A DNA stretch of 64,000 bases from Fimenecus sp045543095 (GCA_045543095.1 JAZQMC010000028.1:9693-73692), one strand, 5' to 3'; positions 8,539-18,900 are shown, numbered from the stretch's first letter. Numbers and translations: made by a program. Notes: generated from the letters alone by a model not told the origin.

Positions 8539-8715
8539 ACCACACAAAAACTAAATAAACTACTGTGGAAGTGGGCATTTTTATTTCAGGTAAAAATGCA
8601 GACTTCAGATTTTGCATTCCTATTTCTATGGTAGTTATGTAAAGTTTTTGTGTGGTAGCAAAACGAAGTTGTGCTTTTTTCGGTGTGTGTGACTTCGGTT
8701 GCACACACTTTTTTA
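8539..8715 (+). ncRNA. Candidate structured small RNA, family not recognised
   Basis: No reading frame is present. The 5' end TACCACACAAAAACT pairs over 15 bp with AGTTTTTGTGTGGTA at about 8642-8657. Inside lie a small internal loop, a 6-bp stem AACTAC/GTAGTT, an asymmetric bubble (4 against about 24 bases), then a hairpin GAAGT/ACTTC plus GCATTTTTA/TAAAAATGC with loop TTTCAGG. An intrinsic terminator with a TTCG tetraloop (GTGTGTG/CACACAC, then a T run) closes the unit. A promoter, a long rod-like fold and a terminator without a gene indicate a small RNA of about 175 bases. A rod with an asymmetric central bubble recalls 6S RNA, but it is shorter than usual and the match is unproven. Confidence 0.6.
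8683..8715 (+). terminator. TTCG-tetraloop terminator of the candidate small RNA
   Basis: GTGTGTGAC, loop TTCG, GTTGCACACAC with one bulge, followed by TTTTTTA. Confidence 0.8.
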
Positions 8716-8722
8716 TTTTCCC

Positions 8723-8752
8723 TAGAAATGATTAGAAATGACTAGAAATGAG
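8723..8752. repeat. Three tandem 10-bp repeats TAGAAATGA(T/C/G)
   Basis: Three head-to-tail copies with one-helical-turn spacing lie between the small RNA terminator and the lipoprotein gene, about 175 bp before its ATG. This is the spacing expected of an operator that binds a protein on one DNA face; the function is not known. The rest of 8753-8926 shows no gene; a weak TATAGT at 8867 may be the -10 of the lipoprotein promoter. Confidence 0.6.
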
Positions 8753-8926
8753 GTGCATAGTTAGTTTTAAATTAAAGCTTTTAAAAATTCTCTTTTCTTT
8801 AATGTTAAACATCTCACAAAAATTTTACACAGATTGTCACAAAAAGTTTCTATTTTTCGTTTGTAGTATAGTGCTAAAGAATTTTTCAAGGAATTTAGCA
8901 TAAAATAAATTAATAGGAGGGAAATT

Positions 8927-9772
8927 ATGACAAGTAATCATCTAAAAAAAGTTTCAGTTTTTATATTAATTATAGGATTTTTATGTACTTGTCTGTTTGG
9001 TTGTACAGATAAACCGGCATCAGGAAATGATGTAAATAGCACAACCGAATCTACAACAAAGGGGGAAGAAAGCACCACAATTGACACCGACGGTGGCAAT
9101 GAAGAAGATTCTTCTGTTCATAAAGAAAAATCCCCTGTAAAAAAAGACGATGAAACCACAACAAATAAAAAAACAAATGTAAAAGAAAGCTCAACAAAAA
9201 AAGTTGACAAAGAAACCACAACTAAAGGCACTACAACAACCGAGCCAACAACAGAAGCATATACTCCAGCTCCTTTAGTTCCTCTCACCGCAGAACAAGA
9301 ATTGAAAATTAAAGAAGATTATTTGGAGTACAAAAAAGAAGATGCGAAGAAACTGAGAGATAGCGAGAATCAATATTATAACAGTCTTTCGCTTGAGGAA
9401 CAAGACAAATATAGATTGGAAAATGGCTCGCCAGACGAGCATATAGATGAGTTAATTGACACATATTTAAAGATACGAGTGTATTTTGGCACATATAATA
9501 ATTGTGTCGTAATGATATTAGATAGTCCTTTTAGCGTTTATTTTCAAGCTCAAACTTTTAATGAAATAGGTGGATATGTTTTTGCATATCCTGTAATGAG
9601 GTCAACAGCCGTTTATAGAAATGGAGAGTTTGTAACATTAGAGCAAGCTTATGAAAAAGGTTGGCTTAGTGATGAGAATATGAAAGATATTTATTATTAC
9701 CATTGTAAACTATATTGCGACTATGAATATAAAGATGGCGATTTTATAATAGACGATTTTGAAGCATTCTAA
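8927..9772 (+). CDS. Lipoprotein of unknown function with a Thr-rich linker
   Basis: A 281-residue exported lipoprotein. A basic N-terminus and hydrophobic core end in the lipobox LFGC, so Cys26 would be lipid-modified after cleavage. A Thr/Lys/Glu-rich linker (about residues 35-110, many TTT and KETTT runs) is likely a wall-spanning stalk. The C-terminal part (about 115-281) is a charged domain with many Tyr residues that I do not recognise (SLEEQDKYRLENG, then YVFAYPVMRSTAVYRNG). AGGAGGG precedes the ATG. The secreted protease gene starts 45 bases after its stop, so the two are likely co-transcribed, and the lipoprotein may help fold, anchor or inhibit the protease. Confidence 0.75.
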   Translation: MTSNHLKKVSVFILIIGFLCTCLFGCTDKPASGNDVNSTTESTTKGEESTTIDTDGGNEEDSSVHKEKSPVKKDDETTTNKKTNVKESSTKKVDKETTTKGTTTTEPTTEAYTPAPLVPLTAEQELKIKEDYLEYKKEDAKKLRDSENQYYNSLSLEEQDKYRLENGSPDEHIDELIDTYLKIRVYFGTYNNCVVMILDSPFSVYFQAQTFNEIGGYVFAYPVMRSTAVYRNGEFVTLEQAYEKGWLSDENMKDIYYYHCKLYCDYEYKDGDFIIDDFEAF

Positions 9773-9817
9773 AAAATAACAGAAGTTTTTTGCAAATAAA
9801 GAAAAGAGATAAAATAT

Positions 9818-12277
9818 ATGAAGTATAAATGTATATTGAAAAAGGGAATATCAATTGTAATTTCTGTTATAGTTGCATTTCAATTAATGCCAATGACAGT
9901 ATTTGCGAATAACGATATTGCAGAAGATGAAATTTTATTAAATTCATATTCAGAAGAAAAAATATATTGTACGGCTACTATGGAAGATTCATTTAACGAT
10001 GATTGTGTGTTAGTCGTTATTAATCATGAAAATAGTATAATTGACAGAACTTTTACGGTATCCGATTTTCCGGGCGTTGATGTTAAAAAAATTACTTTTT
10101 TGACATCACCAATTACACCTCTTTTTGAAGAAAGTGAAACAGAAGATGAAGCACAAGAAAAAGCTGAGACTTTAGCATTGACTAATGTTGAAGGCTTTCA
10201 CCATATTTTACGTATCGATTTGAATGAATTCGGTAAAGACAAGGTGCTTCAAGCAGTTCAAATTTTGGAAAGCTTTGATTTTGTTTTAAGTGCAGAGCCT
10301 AATTATATTGGTGAAGTAGAAACAACAATATTAGAAACAGTAGAAGAAAATGCATCTTTAGCAAATCTTGCATCAAATACTATTTCTACAGTTAATGACC
10401 CACGTTTTGCAGAACAGCGTGCTTTAGAAAAAATACAAGCAGAAAATGCTTGGGAACTTACTACCGGTTCTAAAAATATTCGTGTAGGAATTATTGATAC
10501 TGGAATCACCGCTCATTCAGATTTGAATGGTAATTTGTCTGTTGGATACAGTTTTATCAAAGACAATTCAGACACAACGGATGTGAATGGTCACGGAACG
10601 GCTATTGCAGGTATTATAGGTGCTGTTGGTAACAATGGAATTGGTGTATCCGGAATTAATTGGAATGTGTCTTTAGTGCCTTTGCAATTTACAATAACAG
10701 GCGAGGATTTTGATTATGATGCAATTGCGGAATCAATTAATTACGCACGCAACAATGATATTCCTATTATCAATTGTAGCTTTGGAATGCTTCCAGTTCA
10801 ATCTATTACAAATGCACTTGCAAATTATAAAGGCGTAGTTATTTGTGCAGCTGGAAACAATGGGAATAACAATGATGGTATATTAAGAGTTTATCCAGCA
10901 TCGTACAGTTATGATAATATTATTTCTGTTGCGGCAACTACAGAGGATGACTTGTTGCGTTCTGATTCTAATTACGGAGCAACTACCGTAGATTTGGCAG
11001 CACCTGGAACCCGTGTTTTAACAACCGATAATAGTAGTGATGAATATGTATGGTTTAGTCAAACCTCTTGTGCTGCACCTCATGTTACTGGCGTAGCGGC
11101 ACTAATATTAAGTGTTCGTCCTGATTTAAGTGCAGAACAAGTAAAGGCTTGTATTCTCAACGGCGTTGATAAAGTTGATGCATTACAGGGTAAATGTGTG
11201 ACAGGTGGTCGCTTAAATGCATATAAAGCATTACAAATTGCACTTGATTTCCCGAAAGACCAGATGGTTTCGGGCGATTTTGACGGAAACGGTAAGGACG
11301 ATGTTGCATATATTACCGACTCGGGATATGGGTCTATGAAAATATATGTTCGTGAAAATGGTGTTGGTACACCTACCCTTTGGACTGAAGAAACAGCATT
11401 TTACACTGCTAATGTTGACGACAGAGTAACTGCAGGCGATTTTAACGGTGACGGTAAGGATGATATAGCTTTATTGTATGATAATAAAAACGGTAAAGCA
11501 CGTATACATGTTCTGTTGTCCAATGGCGATGGTTTTAATTCTCGTAGTTCGTGGTTCGTTCAGTCAGTAGAAGGAATGTATAATGCTAATCGTACAACAG
11601 GCAGAGTCACATCGGGTGATTTTAATGGTGACGGATTAGACGATGTTTCTGCTATGTATGATAATGGCGATGGTAAAATGCGAATACACATGTTCATATC
11701 TACCGGTAACAGTTTTAACTGGGAATATTGGTATGAGGATATGGCAGGAGGTAATTTCTACGCAAGCGGAGTAACAGGTCGCTATGAAGCTGGAGACTTT
11801 AACGGTGACGGTAAAGATGACATTGCGGCAATGTATGGTTATGCCGACGGAAGAACTCGTGTTCATGTATGGCTATCAAACGGTACGTCTTTAAATCAAC
11901 GCACAGCGTGGTTTATTCAGGATACACCTTATTACTATAATACCGAAAGAGTAAAAAATCGTTTTGTTGCCGGTGATTTTAATAATGATGGCAAAGACGA
12001 TATTGCTACTCTACACAAATATGATGGCGGAACAATGATGTTGCATGTGTTTGTATCTCAAGGTAATACATTCTCTTGGTGGCAGAACTGGTATCATAGT
12101 AGCACCGAAGGTAGTTTTTATGTTGACGCAGTAACAGGCTTTAATGCCGGAGATTATAACGGTGACGGTAAAATGGATATTATGCTCAGATATTCTTATC
12201 AAGCAGGTTATTCAAAATTGCTCCAATATCAGTCTAATGGTTCTTCATTTAATTACATTGCAAAATTCCTGTATTGA
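9818..12277 (+). CDS. Secreted subtilisin-like (S8) serine protease with six FG-GAP repeats
   Basis: An 819-residue exported endopeptidase. Domains in order: signal peptide (about 1-31, cut after VFA), a propeptide (about 40-200), the S8 catalytic domain (about 210-470), and a C-terminal tail of six FG-GAP/VCBS-type repeats. The catalytic triad is visible: Asp in GIIDTGI (about 227), His in NGHGTAIAG (about 257) and Ser in TSCAAPHVTG (about 416). Oxyanion Asn is in AAGNNGN. The residue after the catalytic Ser is Cys where most subtilases have Met. The repeats carry the calcium-binding core GDFNGDGKDD and recur every 54-60 residues (near 485, 540, 598, 658, 718, 777), likely one beta-propeller. 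No sortase motif is seen, so it is probably released or surface-associated. A convergent terminator follows. Confidence 0.92.
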   Translation: MKYKCILKKGISIVISVIVAFQLMPMTVFANNDIAEDEILLNSYSEEKIYCTATMEDSFNDDCVLVVINHENSIIDRTFTVSDFPGVDVKKITFLTSPITPLFEESETEDEAQEKAETLALTNVEGFHHILRIDLNEFGKDKVLQAVQILESFDFVLSAEPNYIGEVETTILETVEENASLANLASNTISTVNDPRFAEQRALEKIQAENAWELTTGSKNIRVGIIDTGITAHSDLNGNLSVGYSFIKDNSDTTDVNGHGTAIAGIIGAVGNNGIGVSGINWNVSLVPLQFTITGEDFDYDAIAESINYARNNDIPIINCSFGMLPVQSITNALANYKGVVICAAGNNGNNNDGILRVYPASYSYDNIISVAATTEDDLLRSDSNYGATTVDLAAPGTRVLTTDNSSDEYVWFSQTSCAAPHVTGVAALILSVRPDLSAEQVKACILNGVDKVDALQGKCVTGGRLNAYKALQIALDFPKDQMVSGDFDGNGKDDVAYITDSGYGSMKIYVRENGVGTPTLWTEETAFYTANVDDRVTAGDFNGDGKDDIALLYDNKNGKARIHVLLSNGDGFNSRSSWFVQSVEGMYNANRTTGRVTSGDFNGDGLDDVSAMYDNGDGKMRIHMFISTGNSFNWEYWYEDMAGGNFYASGVTGRYEAGDFNGDGKDDIAAMYGYADGRTRVHVWLSNGTSLNQRTAWFIQDTPYYYNTERVKNRFVAGDFNNDGKDDIATLHKYDGGTMMLHVFVSQGNTFSWWQNWYHSSTEGSFYVDAVTGFNAGDYNGDGKMDIMLRYSYQAGYSKLLQYQSNGSSFNYIAKFLY

Positions 12278-12293
12278 GAAACAATAGTATAAT

Positions 12294-12323
12294 AAAAAAT
12301 CCTCCCGCGTGGGAGGATTTTTT
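12294..12323. terminator. Bidirectional terminator between convergent genes
   Basis: Perfect stem AAAAAATCCTCCC / GGGAGGATTTTTT with a 4-base loop GCGT. It serves the protease on the plus strand and the acyltransferase on the minus strand. Confidence 0.92.
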
Positions 12324-13378
12324 TATGCCTTGATTTTCTTTTTGAAAATAATTTTGTCAAGTCGGTCAGTAAACTCATCAAATACAGTTGATATAAGTAC
12401 ATTTGCGAAGAATGACAATCCAATGAAAAGATAGGGCTCATTATCAAAATTAAGATATTGAAGAAGTAACATTGGTATTCTTTGTAACATAAAGAAACTG
12501 AAAATGTGATTACCAAACCAATCAAGAATTGTGCTTCTGCATTGAAGCTTCATTGTGAGAAGTGTGATGAAAATAGGTGCGGTGCACATAAATAGCATAC
12601 GGTAAAGAATATGCTCTGTACGGTTTTGACTGCCATACATACATACCGTAAATACACTAAATACGCAAACAAGCCATATTATATCATTTTTCATTACAAT
12701 CTTATCGACATAAGGCTTTATTAGTGAAAACAACATTCCTAATGGGAAGCAGAAAATTGTATCATAGAAAAGAATTGATAAATTAAGAATTTCTTTCTCA
12801 ATATAAACGAATGCAACAACTAATGCAAATAAAGCACCAACGCCAAGCACTTTTGATTTTCTGAAAAGCATAAAAGCAATAAATACAAGTATATAAAGTG
12901 AGAATGTTACAAACATATACCAGTTACTGTTGCCTACACTCTTAAAGCCTGTAAATGTGAGTAAATAGTGTTCTAAGGTATAGTGCTTGTTACCGATTAA
13001 AGACACTATAATAAACATAACAATTATTATTGCAAAATGATACCAGAGTTTAAAAAATCTGTCTATGGGCATTCTTTTTACATAGTTATGACCTTTCTTT
13101 TTGATTGATTCCATAATTCCGTAGCCAGAATAGAAAAGATATGTAACAACAACACCCTGTGAAATGAAATCTCTTATTATAATATAAGACGAATCCATAG
13201 CTGAATTGCTTAAGTCAAGATAAAAACAAGCGTGGTTTATAAATATAATCACGGAGAATACTGCATTGACCGTCGCTGTGTTTTTTGGTGAACAATAATC
13301 TGTGTAAAATTCATTTCTGCCTTTTGCATTAAGACCTGACACAATAATCAGTGCCAATAGAACGAAAAATAATACCAT
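12323..13378 (-). CDS. Acyltransferase-3 family membrane protein
   Basis: A 351-residue integral membrane protein with about ten hydrophobic segments, of the family that O-acylates cell-surface sugars and polymers. Seen: an N-terminal helix, then NAVFSVIIFINHACFYLDLS, which holds the His that family members use near the first helices, and a series of aromatic transmembrane segments ending in a basic tail FKKKIKA. AGGAGG lies 7 bases before the ATG. It follows the LTA-synthase-like gene by about 50 bases on the same strand, suggesting joint work on an envelope glycerophosphate polymer or glycan (inferred). Confidence 0.75.
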   Translation of the reverse strand: MVLFFVLLALIIVSGLNAKGRNEFYTDYCSPKNTATVNAVFSVIIFINHACFYLDLSNSAMDSSYIIIRDFISQGVVVTYLFYSGYGIMESIKKKGHNYVKRMPIDRFFKLWYHFAIIIVMFIIVSLIGNKHYTLEHYLLTFTGFKSVGNSNWYMFVTFSLYILVFIAFMLFRKSKVLGVGALFALVVAFVYIEKEILNLSILFYDTIFCFPLGMLFSLIKPYVDKIVMKNDIIWLVCVFSVFTVCMYGSQNRTEHILYRMLFMCTAPIFITLLTMKLQCRSTILDWFGNHIFSFFMLQRIPMLLLQYLNFDNEPYLFIGLSFFANVLISTVFDEFTDRLDKIIFKKKIKA

Positions 13379-13427
13379 ATATATACCTCCTTAATACACC
13401 CACAATTAGTGTATGATGTTAATTTCA

Positions 13428-15239
13428 TTAGAGGAATGTCTTATAATAGAAGTTGCTGCGATTTTCTAATTCTTTATTAACCTCTTTTACACCGTCACGC
13501 TCAAATAGTGTTTGTTCATCAGAGAAAAGGTTTGTGCCTATACCAAGGCGGTTGCCATCAAACTCAACTCCAAGGCAAGCAACAAGGGTTGGGAACATAT
13601 CAAATACAGCCCAGTCACGATTATAAAATCTGCTCTCGTCAACATCGCATAATTCAGCAGGCGGGTTAATAATGAGGTTAAAGCAAGTACGCTTATAGCC
13701 TTTAACATTCTCAAAGAATGACTTTGCCATACTTAAGTGGTCACCAATAAGAACAATTGTTGTGTTTTCGTAAAATGGTTGTTCTTGAATCCAGCGAACA
13801 AACTTAACAGCTTCTGCTTGGCTGTAATAAATGCAGTTAGCATACTGGGTATCAAATTTCTTTTCAGCTTTTTCACTTAAATATCCTTGAGGTGCGTGAG
13901 TGTCTGCTGTTTCCATTACAAAATGGAATGGTTTACCGGTTTCAGAAAGTCTTGTTAATTCATTTTTTGCAAACTCATAAAGCTTGTCATCTTCATATCC
14001 CCAGAAGACTTTGTAATCTTCAGGAATCCAGCCTAACTCTTTGGCTGCTTTATGGTCATAAATGTTAAAATCGCCGTGTGATTCGAAGTAAAAATCCAAA
14101 CCGCCGAAAGCTGCTTCTGCACCGAACATAACAGACTGTTCGTATCCTTGCTCTGCTAATATATCCCCCAATGTTGTTGCACCGGGTAAAAAGTTGTCTT
14201 TTGTACCGTAAGCATTGTGGTCAAATGGAACTTTCATTGGAAGACCGGTGTTCATATTAACCATTGATGCGACAGACCAGTTACCTCCTGTTGATGTGGG
14301 AGGGCCACCAAACCCATCAGCGAGGTGAGAGAAACTGTATCCTTCTTTGCAGAGTTCAGCAAGGTCAGGCATAAGGTTTTCTTCAAAATATCCGCCAAGT
14401 TCTTTTGAAAAGAAGGTGTTTTCCATTGATTCAAGATAAATATGAATCAGATTTCTTTTTTCTTCGGGGAATTTAAGATTTGCTTCGTTAGGGTCTACAA
14501 AGTTTTCTTCAATATAGGGAGAATCATCAAAATAAGCTGAGAAAAGTGTCATTAACTGAAATCTGTTAATACCAAAAGCACAACCGCTGACGAGGACTAC
14601 GAGTGCCAGTACAAAAGATAAAATTCTTATTGCAAGAGCAGAAAAAATTGTTGATTTTTTCTCATTCTTTTTATATGTAAGTTTATATTTAGGGAATACA
14701 ATAATGCAGAATAAGGTAGTAAGAAGTGCTGTGGTAAGTACAGGTCCCTCAAAAAGAGAAATGTAAACACCGGCATCAGTGCCTTCGGTAGATGAGTTAA
14801 GATTTATAATAATCTGGTCGGGAGTAAGGTCGCCGAATGCTTCTTTTCCCCAGATTGTGCCTGTAAATGCGGCAATACCAAGTGCAAACAATATGGTTGA
14901 AATAATCTTTACTACCATTGCAGCTTTTTTGCGTTTAGTTTCTTCGTACTCGAACTGAAGAATGTTTTTGACGAATCCAAGTATGCACAAAAATACAATT
15001 CCCAAAGCAATTGTCAGCAATGCGAATTTTATAGTATACATAACTTTGTGTGCAGAAGCATCAAAGATGTTTTCCATACCAAAAATATTTTTAACAAGGA
15101 AAAATGAGATAAGATTTACAGTAATAGTATCACGAAAAAATGCGTGAATACAAGTTGCGGGACGTTTGTCCTTTGCGAAAAGAAAAATGTCTGCAACAGT
15201 TACAGTAAGTCCAATTAGAAAAGCAGATAACCAAAGCAT
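13428..15239 (-). CDS. LTA synthase/MdoB-like phosphoglycerol transferase (sulfatase fold)
   Basis: A 603-residue membrane enzyme. About five N-terminal transmembrane helices (residues 1-225) are followed by an extracellular sulfatase-fold domain (about 255-590). The probable phospho-accepting Thr is in GFGGPPTSTGGNW (about residue 313), metal ligands in IYLESMENTF and IGDHLS, and His in MFGAEAAFGG/ETADTHAP regions. Family members transfer glycerol phosphate from phosphatidylglycerol to teichoic acid or a periplasmic glucan. AAGGGG precedes the ATG. The downstream acyltransferase gene supports an envelope role; the exact acceptor is unknown. Confidence 0.87.
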   Translation of the reverse strand: MLWLSAFLIGLTVTVADIFLFAKDKRPATCIHAFFRDTITVNLISFFLVKNIFGMENIFDASAHKVMYTIKFALLTIALGIVFLCILGFVKNILQFEYEETKRKKAAMVVKIISTILFALGIAAFTGTIWGKEAFGDLTPDQIIINLNSSTEGTDAGVYISLFEGPVLTTALLTTLFCIIVFPKYKLTYKKNEKKSTIFSALAIRILSFVLALVVLVSGCAFGINRFQLMTLFSAYFDDSPYIEENFVDPNEANLKFPEEKRNLIHIYLESMENTFFSKELGGYFEENLMPDLAELCKEGYSFSHLADGFGGPPTSTGGNWSVASMVNMNTGLPMKVPFDHNAYGTKDNFLPGATTLGDILAEQGYEQSVMFGAEAAFGGLDFYFESHGDFNIYDHKAAKELGWIPEDYKVFWGYEDDKLYEFAKNELTRLSETGKPFHFVMETADTHAPQGYLSEKAEKKFDTQYANCIYYSQAEAVKFVRWIQEQPFYENTTIVLIGDHLSMAKSFFENVKGYKRTCFNLIINPPAELCDVDESRFYNRDWAVFDMFPTLVACLGVEFDGNRLGIGTNLFSDEQTLFERDGVKEVNKELENRSNFYYKTFL

Positions 15240-15286
15240 AATAAAACCCCTTTATATATTTATTTTACAATAAAATAATAACAAAA

Positions 15287-15973
15287 CTACAATAACGATA
15301 CTACCCACAGAATTCCAAACCAAATCGGCGGAACAATAAGTGCGGGGAGCATATTAAGTGTCTTCAAATTCTTGATTTCAAGAATGGAAATACCCGATGC
15401 GGCGATTAAAAATCCGCCTATAATACTGATTTCGCACATCATATCTGCACTCATAAATCCGCCCACAAGTGTTGCGAGCAGATATATTCCACCCTGCCAT
15501 AAAAACAGCACACCCGCGGCGATTGCGATGCCAAAGCCATAGGTTGAGGCTAAAACCATACTTGTTACAAGGTCAAGTGTGGCATTTGTGAAAAGATATG
15601 TATGGTCGTCATATAAAGCCGAGTTTATTGGACCTAAAATTGATAAACTACCAATGCAGAAAAGCAGAATTGCAGTTGAAAGCCCTTTTCCTAATTCGGT
15701 TTTTCCGCTTTTTTCAATCAGATTATTGAATTTCTTGTCAAGGTCGAGCATATTTCCTATAAGACTGCCAAGTGCAAGGCTTACAATGAAAAGTACGGGA
15801 TATTTACTGTTGGGCATATTCTGTACAACCGAATTTATGCCGATACCCGCCGCTGCAAGTCCCATTGCATTCATAAGCGACTTTGTGTATTGGGGCTTTA
15901 TACCTTTTTTAAAAACACTACCCACAACACTACCTATAAGAATTGTAGAAACATTTACTATTGTACCAATCAT
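15287..15973 (-). CDS. DUF554 family integral membrane protein
   Basis: A 228-residue membrane protein with about seven hydrophobic segments and Gly-rich turns (GTIVNVSTILIGSVVGS at the start, GIGINSVVQ, and the loop LGPINSALYDDHTYLFTNATLD). These patterns fit DUF554 (YdfK/YqgA-like), whose role is unknown. ATG at 15973 is chosen because it overlaps the TGA of mfd in an ATGA and has GGAGG 10 bases upstream; the TTG at 15982 would touch the ribosome binding site. It is the last gene of the glmU-like-pth-mfd operon. Confidence 0.85.
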   Translation of the reverse strand: MIGTIVNVSTILIGSVVGSVFKKGIKPQYTKSLMNAMGLAAAGIGINSVVQNMPNSKYPVLFIVSLALGSLIGNMLDLDKKFNNLIEKSGKTELGKGLSTAILLFCIGSLSILGPINSALYDDHTYLFTNATLDLVTSMVLASTYGFGIAIAAGVLFLWQGGIYLLATLVGGFMSADMMCEISIIGGFLIAASGISILEIKNLKTLNMLPALIVPPIWFGILWVVSLL

Positions 15974-18900
15974 TTTCTGCAAGCCTCCACTGCTTCAAAA
16001 ATCTCTTTGAGTGTGTCAAGAGAATTTTGTTCGGGCAATTTTTTAATGTTAATGCTCATCTTACCCTTTGAAGTTACACTTACTCTGCCACGAAGCACTG
16101 ATGAAATATCAAGCACCAATGATGCGTTGATTTCCTCGCAATAAAGAGCAATCGTGTCGCCACGCTGACCAATTTCGTAAATACCGAGTGCGGACGCGGT
16201 ATTTCTGCAAAGGGAAACCTCAATAAGTCCCTCAACCGATGGCGGAATATCGCCAAAACGGTCACGTAATTCGTCGCGCACATCCTCTGCATCTTCAAAG
16301 GTTCGCACATCTGCAATTCTGCGATAAACAGTGAGCCTTTGTGCAAGTGCTGAAATGTATTTATCAGGGATATGAGCGTTAATCTGCAAGTCAATAAGAC
16401 ATTCACGTTGCTTTTTGGGTGCTTCACCCTTTTCGTCGCTTATTGCCTCGCTCAACAGTTTCATATACATATCATAGCCAACGGCGGCTAAATGACCGTG
16501 CTGTTGTGCACCTAAAAGGTTACCTGCACCGCGAATTTCAAGGTCACGCATAGCAATTTTAAATCCCGAGCCGAATTCGGTGTATTCGCGTATTGCCTGC
16601 AATCTCTTATATGCCACTTCGGATAAGTTTTTATCGCGTTTATAGGTGAGATATGCACTTGCTCTGCGGGCACTTCTGCCAACGCGACCGCGTAACTGGT
16701 GAAGCTGTGCAAGGCCTAATTTATCAGCATCTTCAATAATCAGCGTATTTGCATTGGGCACATCAACACCCGTTTCGATAATGGTGGTGCATACAAGAAT
16801 ATCAATTTCACCATTCATCAAATCTCGCCATATATCACTTAATTGTTCTTCGTTCATCTTGCCGTGTGCAACTGCAATGCGAGCATCGGGCAAGAATTCC
16901 TTAATTGAATTTGCAACACCGTCAATTGTTTCAACGCGGTTGTGAAGAAAATAAACCTGACCGCCACGGCGAAGCTCTTTTTCCATAGCCTCGCAAAGTA
17001 GGGGAATATTATGCTCGACCACATAGGTCTGCACGGGGAAACGGTCGGAGGGTGCTTCTTCAATAACCGACATATCACGAATTCCCGACATAGCCATATT
17101 GAGCGTTCTTGGAATAGGCGTAGCAGAAAGTGTAAGCACATCAACACCGGGGAATTTCTCTTTGAGTTTTTCTTTTTGAGCAACACCAAAGCGTTGTTCC
17201 TCGTCAACAATCAAAAGACCTAAATCCTTGAATTTGACATTTTTCGCAATAAGTGAGTGAGTACCCACAATAATATCAATAAAGCCCGAATTTATGCCCT
17301 TTATAATCTTTGCTCTTTGAGTTGGTGTGCGGAATCGTGAAAGCATTTCCGCCTCAATGGGAAATCCGTCAAAGCGTTTCAGTATTGTCTGATAATGTTG
17401 AAGTGCGAGAATTGTGGTAGGTACTAAAATCGCACATTGCTTGCCGTCTGCAATACACTTGAAAACTGCACGCAAAGCTACCTCGGTCTTGCCAAAGCCA
17501 ACATCACCGCAAAGAAGTCTGTCCATCGGATAGGGCTTTTCCATATCGTTTTTAATCTCGTCAATACTACGCAACTGGTCGCCCGTTTCTTCAAACTCAA
17601 AACGACGCTCAAAATCAAGTTGCATATCAATATCGGGCGAGAAAGCGTAGCCCTCGGTGTGCATACGCTGTGAATAAAGTTTGATGAGTTGGTCCGCCAT
17701 ATCTTTAACGGCAGAACGAACTTTACTTTTAGATTTTTCCCAATCTGCACCACCCAAGCGGTTAAGCTTTAATGCTTTGCCGTCATCCTCGTGAGGACCG
17801 ATATATTTTGACACCAAATCAAGTTGAGTAACGGGTACATAAAGTACATCGCTTTTTGCGTACTTGATTTTAATGTAATCTTTTATAATCTTGTTGGCTT
17901 CAAGCTGAGTAACACCGTCAAAAATACCGATACCATGAACGGCGTGAACAATATAGTCGCCCTTTTTAAGCTCGTCAAGTGAATGAATTGTGTCCTTTGC
18001 TTTAAAGCCTTTGTTTTTTCTTCTTGCCTTGCTCTGATAAACCTTTGAATATGTGAAAACATAAAGCTTTTCACGAGGAAATGAAAAGCCCGAGGTCAGC
18101 GAGCCGGGGAGTACCGATACTGCACCTTTAGGGAATTCGGCAGGAATAAGCGGGAAATAAACTGACGGAATATTTTCATCAGTTAATGTTTCTGCAAGAT
18201 TTTTTGCACTTTTTTCTGTGCCTGAAAATACAACAACGGTGCTGTCTTTAGTTAATACTGGCTTAATGTCCTCCATAAGCACATCAAGTCTGCCGTTCCA
18301 AATTGGCAGAGTTCCGCCATTAAATGTGGTAAGGCTCTTTACAGGTGTGTCAAAGCTTCCGCGGGCAAAATTGTCAAAATAAGTTGCTTTTAATTCTTCA
18401 TATTTACCGATGAATTCTGCGAATGTGAGTGTGAATTTATCAAGCCCCTTGCAAAGAGTACCGTCTTCAATGCCCGATTTTATATCTTCAAGCAGTAATT
18501 TCTGTGATGAATTGATTTTTTCTTTAATTCCGCCGGTTTCAAATGCAAAGAAAAGATAATCCTTAGCATAGTCAAAAATTGTGGCGGGGGAGTAGATAAT
18601 GGGCAGATATTTATCGGCAGAGCCAACGCTTACACCATTTTTAAGTCGGTCAATATCTGCGTATAATTTTTCTTTAACCGTATCCGCCTTTTTACCGCGG
18701 ACACCTTTGGCGAAATTCTCAATTTTATTTGCAAATTCTTGCGGGTTATCAATGATAATCTCTTTTGACGGTGCAATTAAAATCTCGTCAATATTAACTG
18801 TTCTTCTCTGGCTTTGCACATCAAAACGGCACATTGTGTCAACCGTGTCGCCCCAAAGTTCAATTCTTACAGGCTCATCATCGTCGGGCGAGAAAAAGTC

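Noticed and set aside
8539..8715. Firm assignment of the small RNA as 6S RNA or SRP RNA
   Set aside because: The rod with a central bubble recalls 6S RNA, but the length and bubble shape do not clearly fit. The GGAA tetraloop region of SRP RNA is missing.
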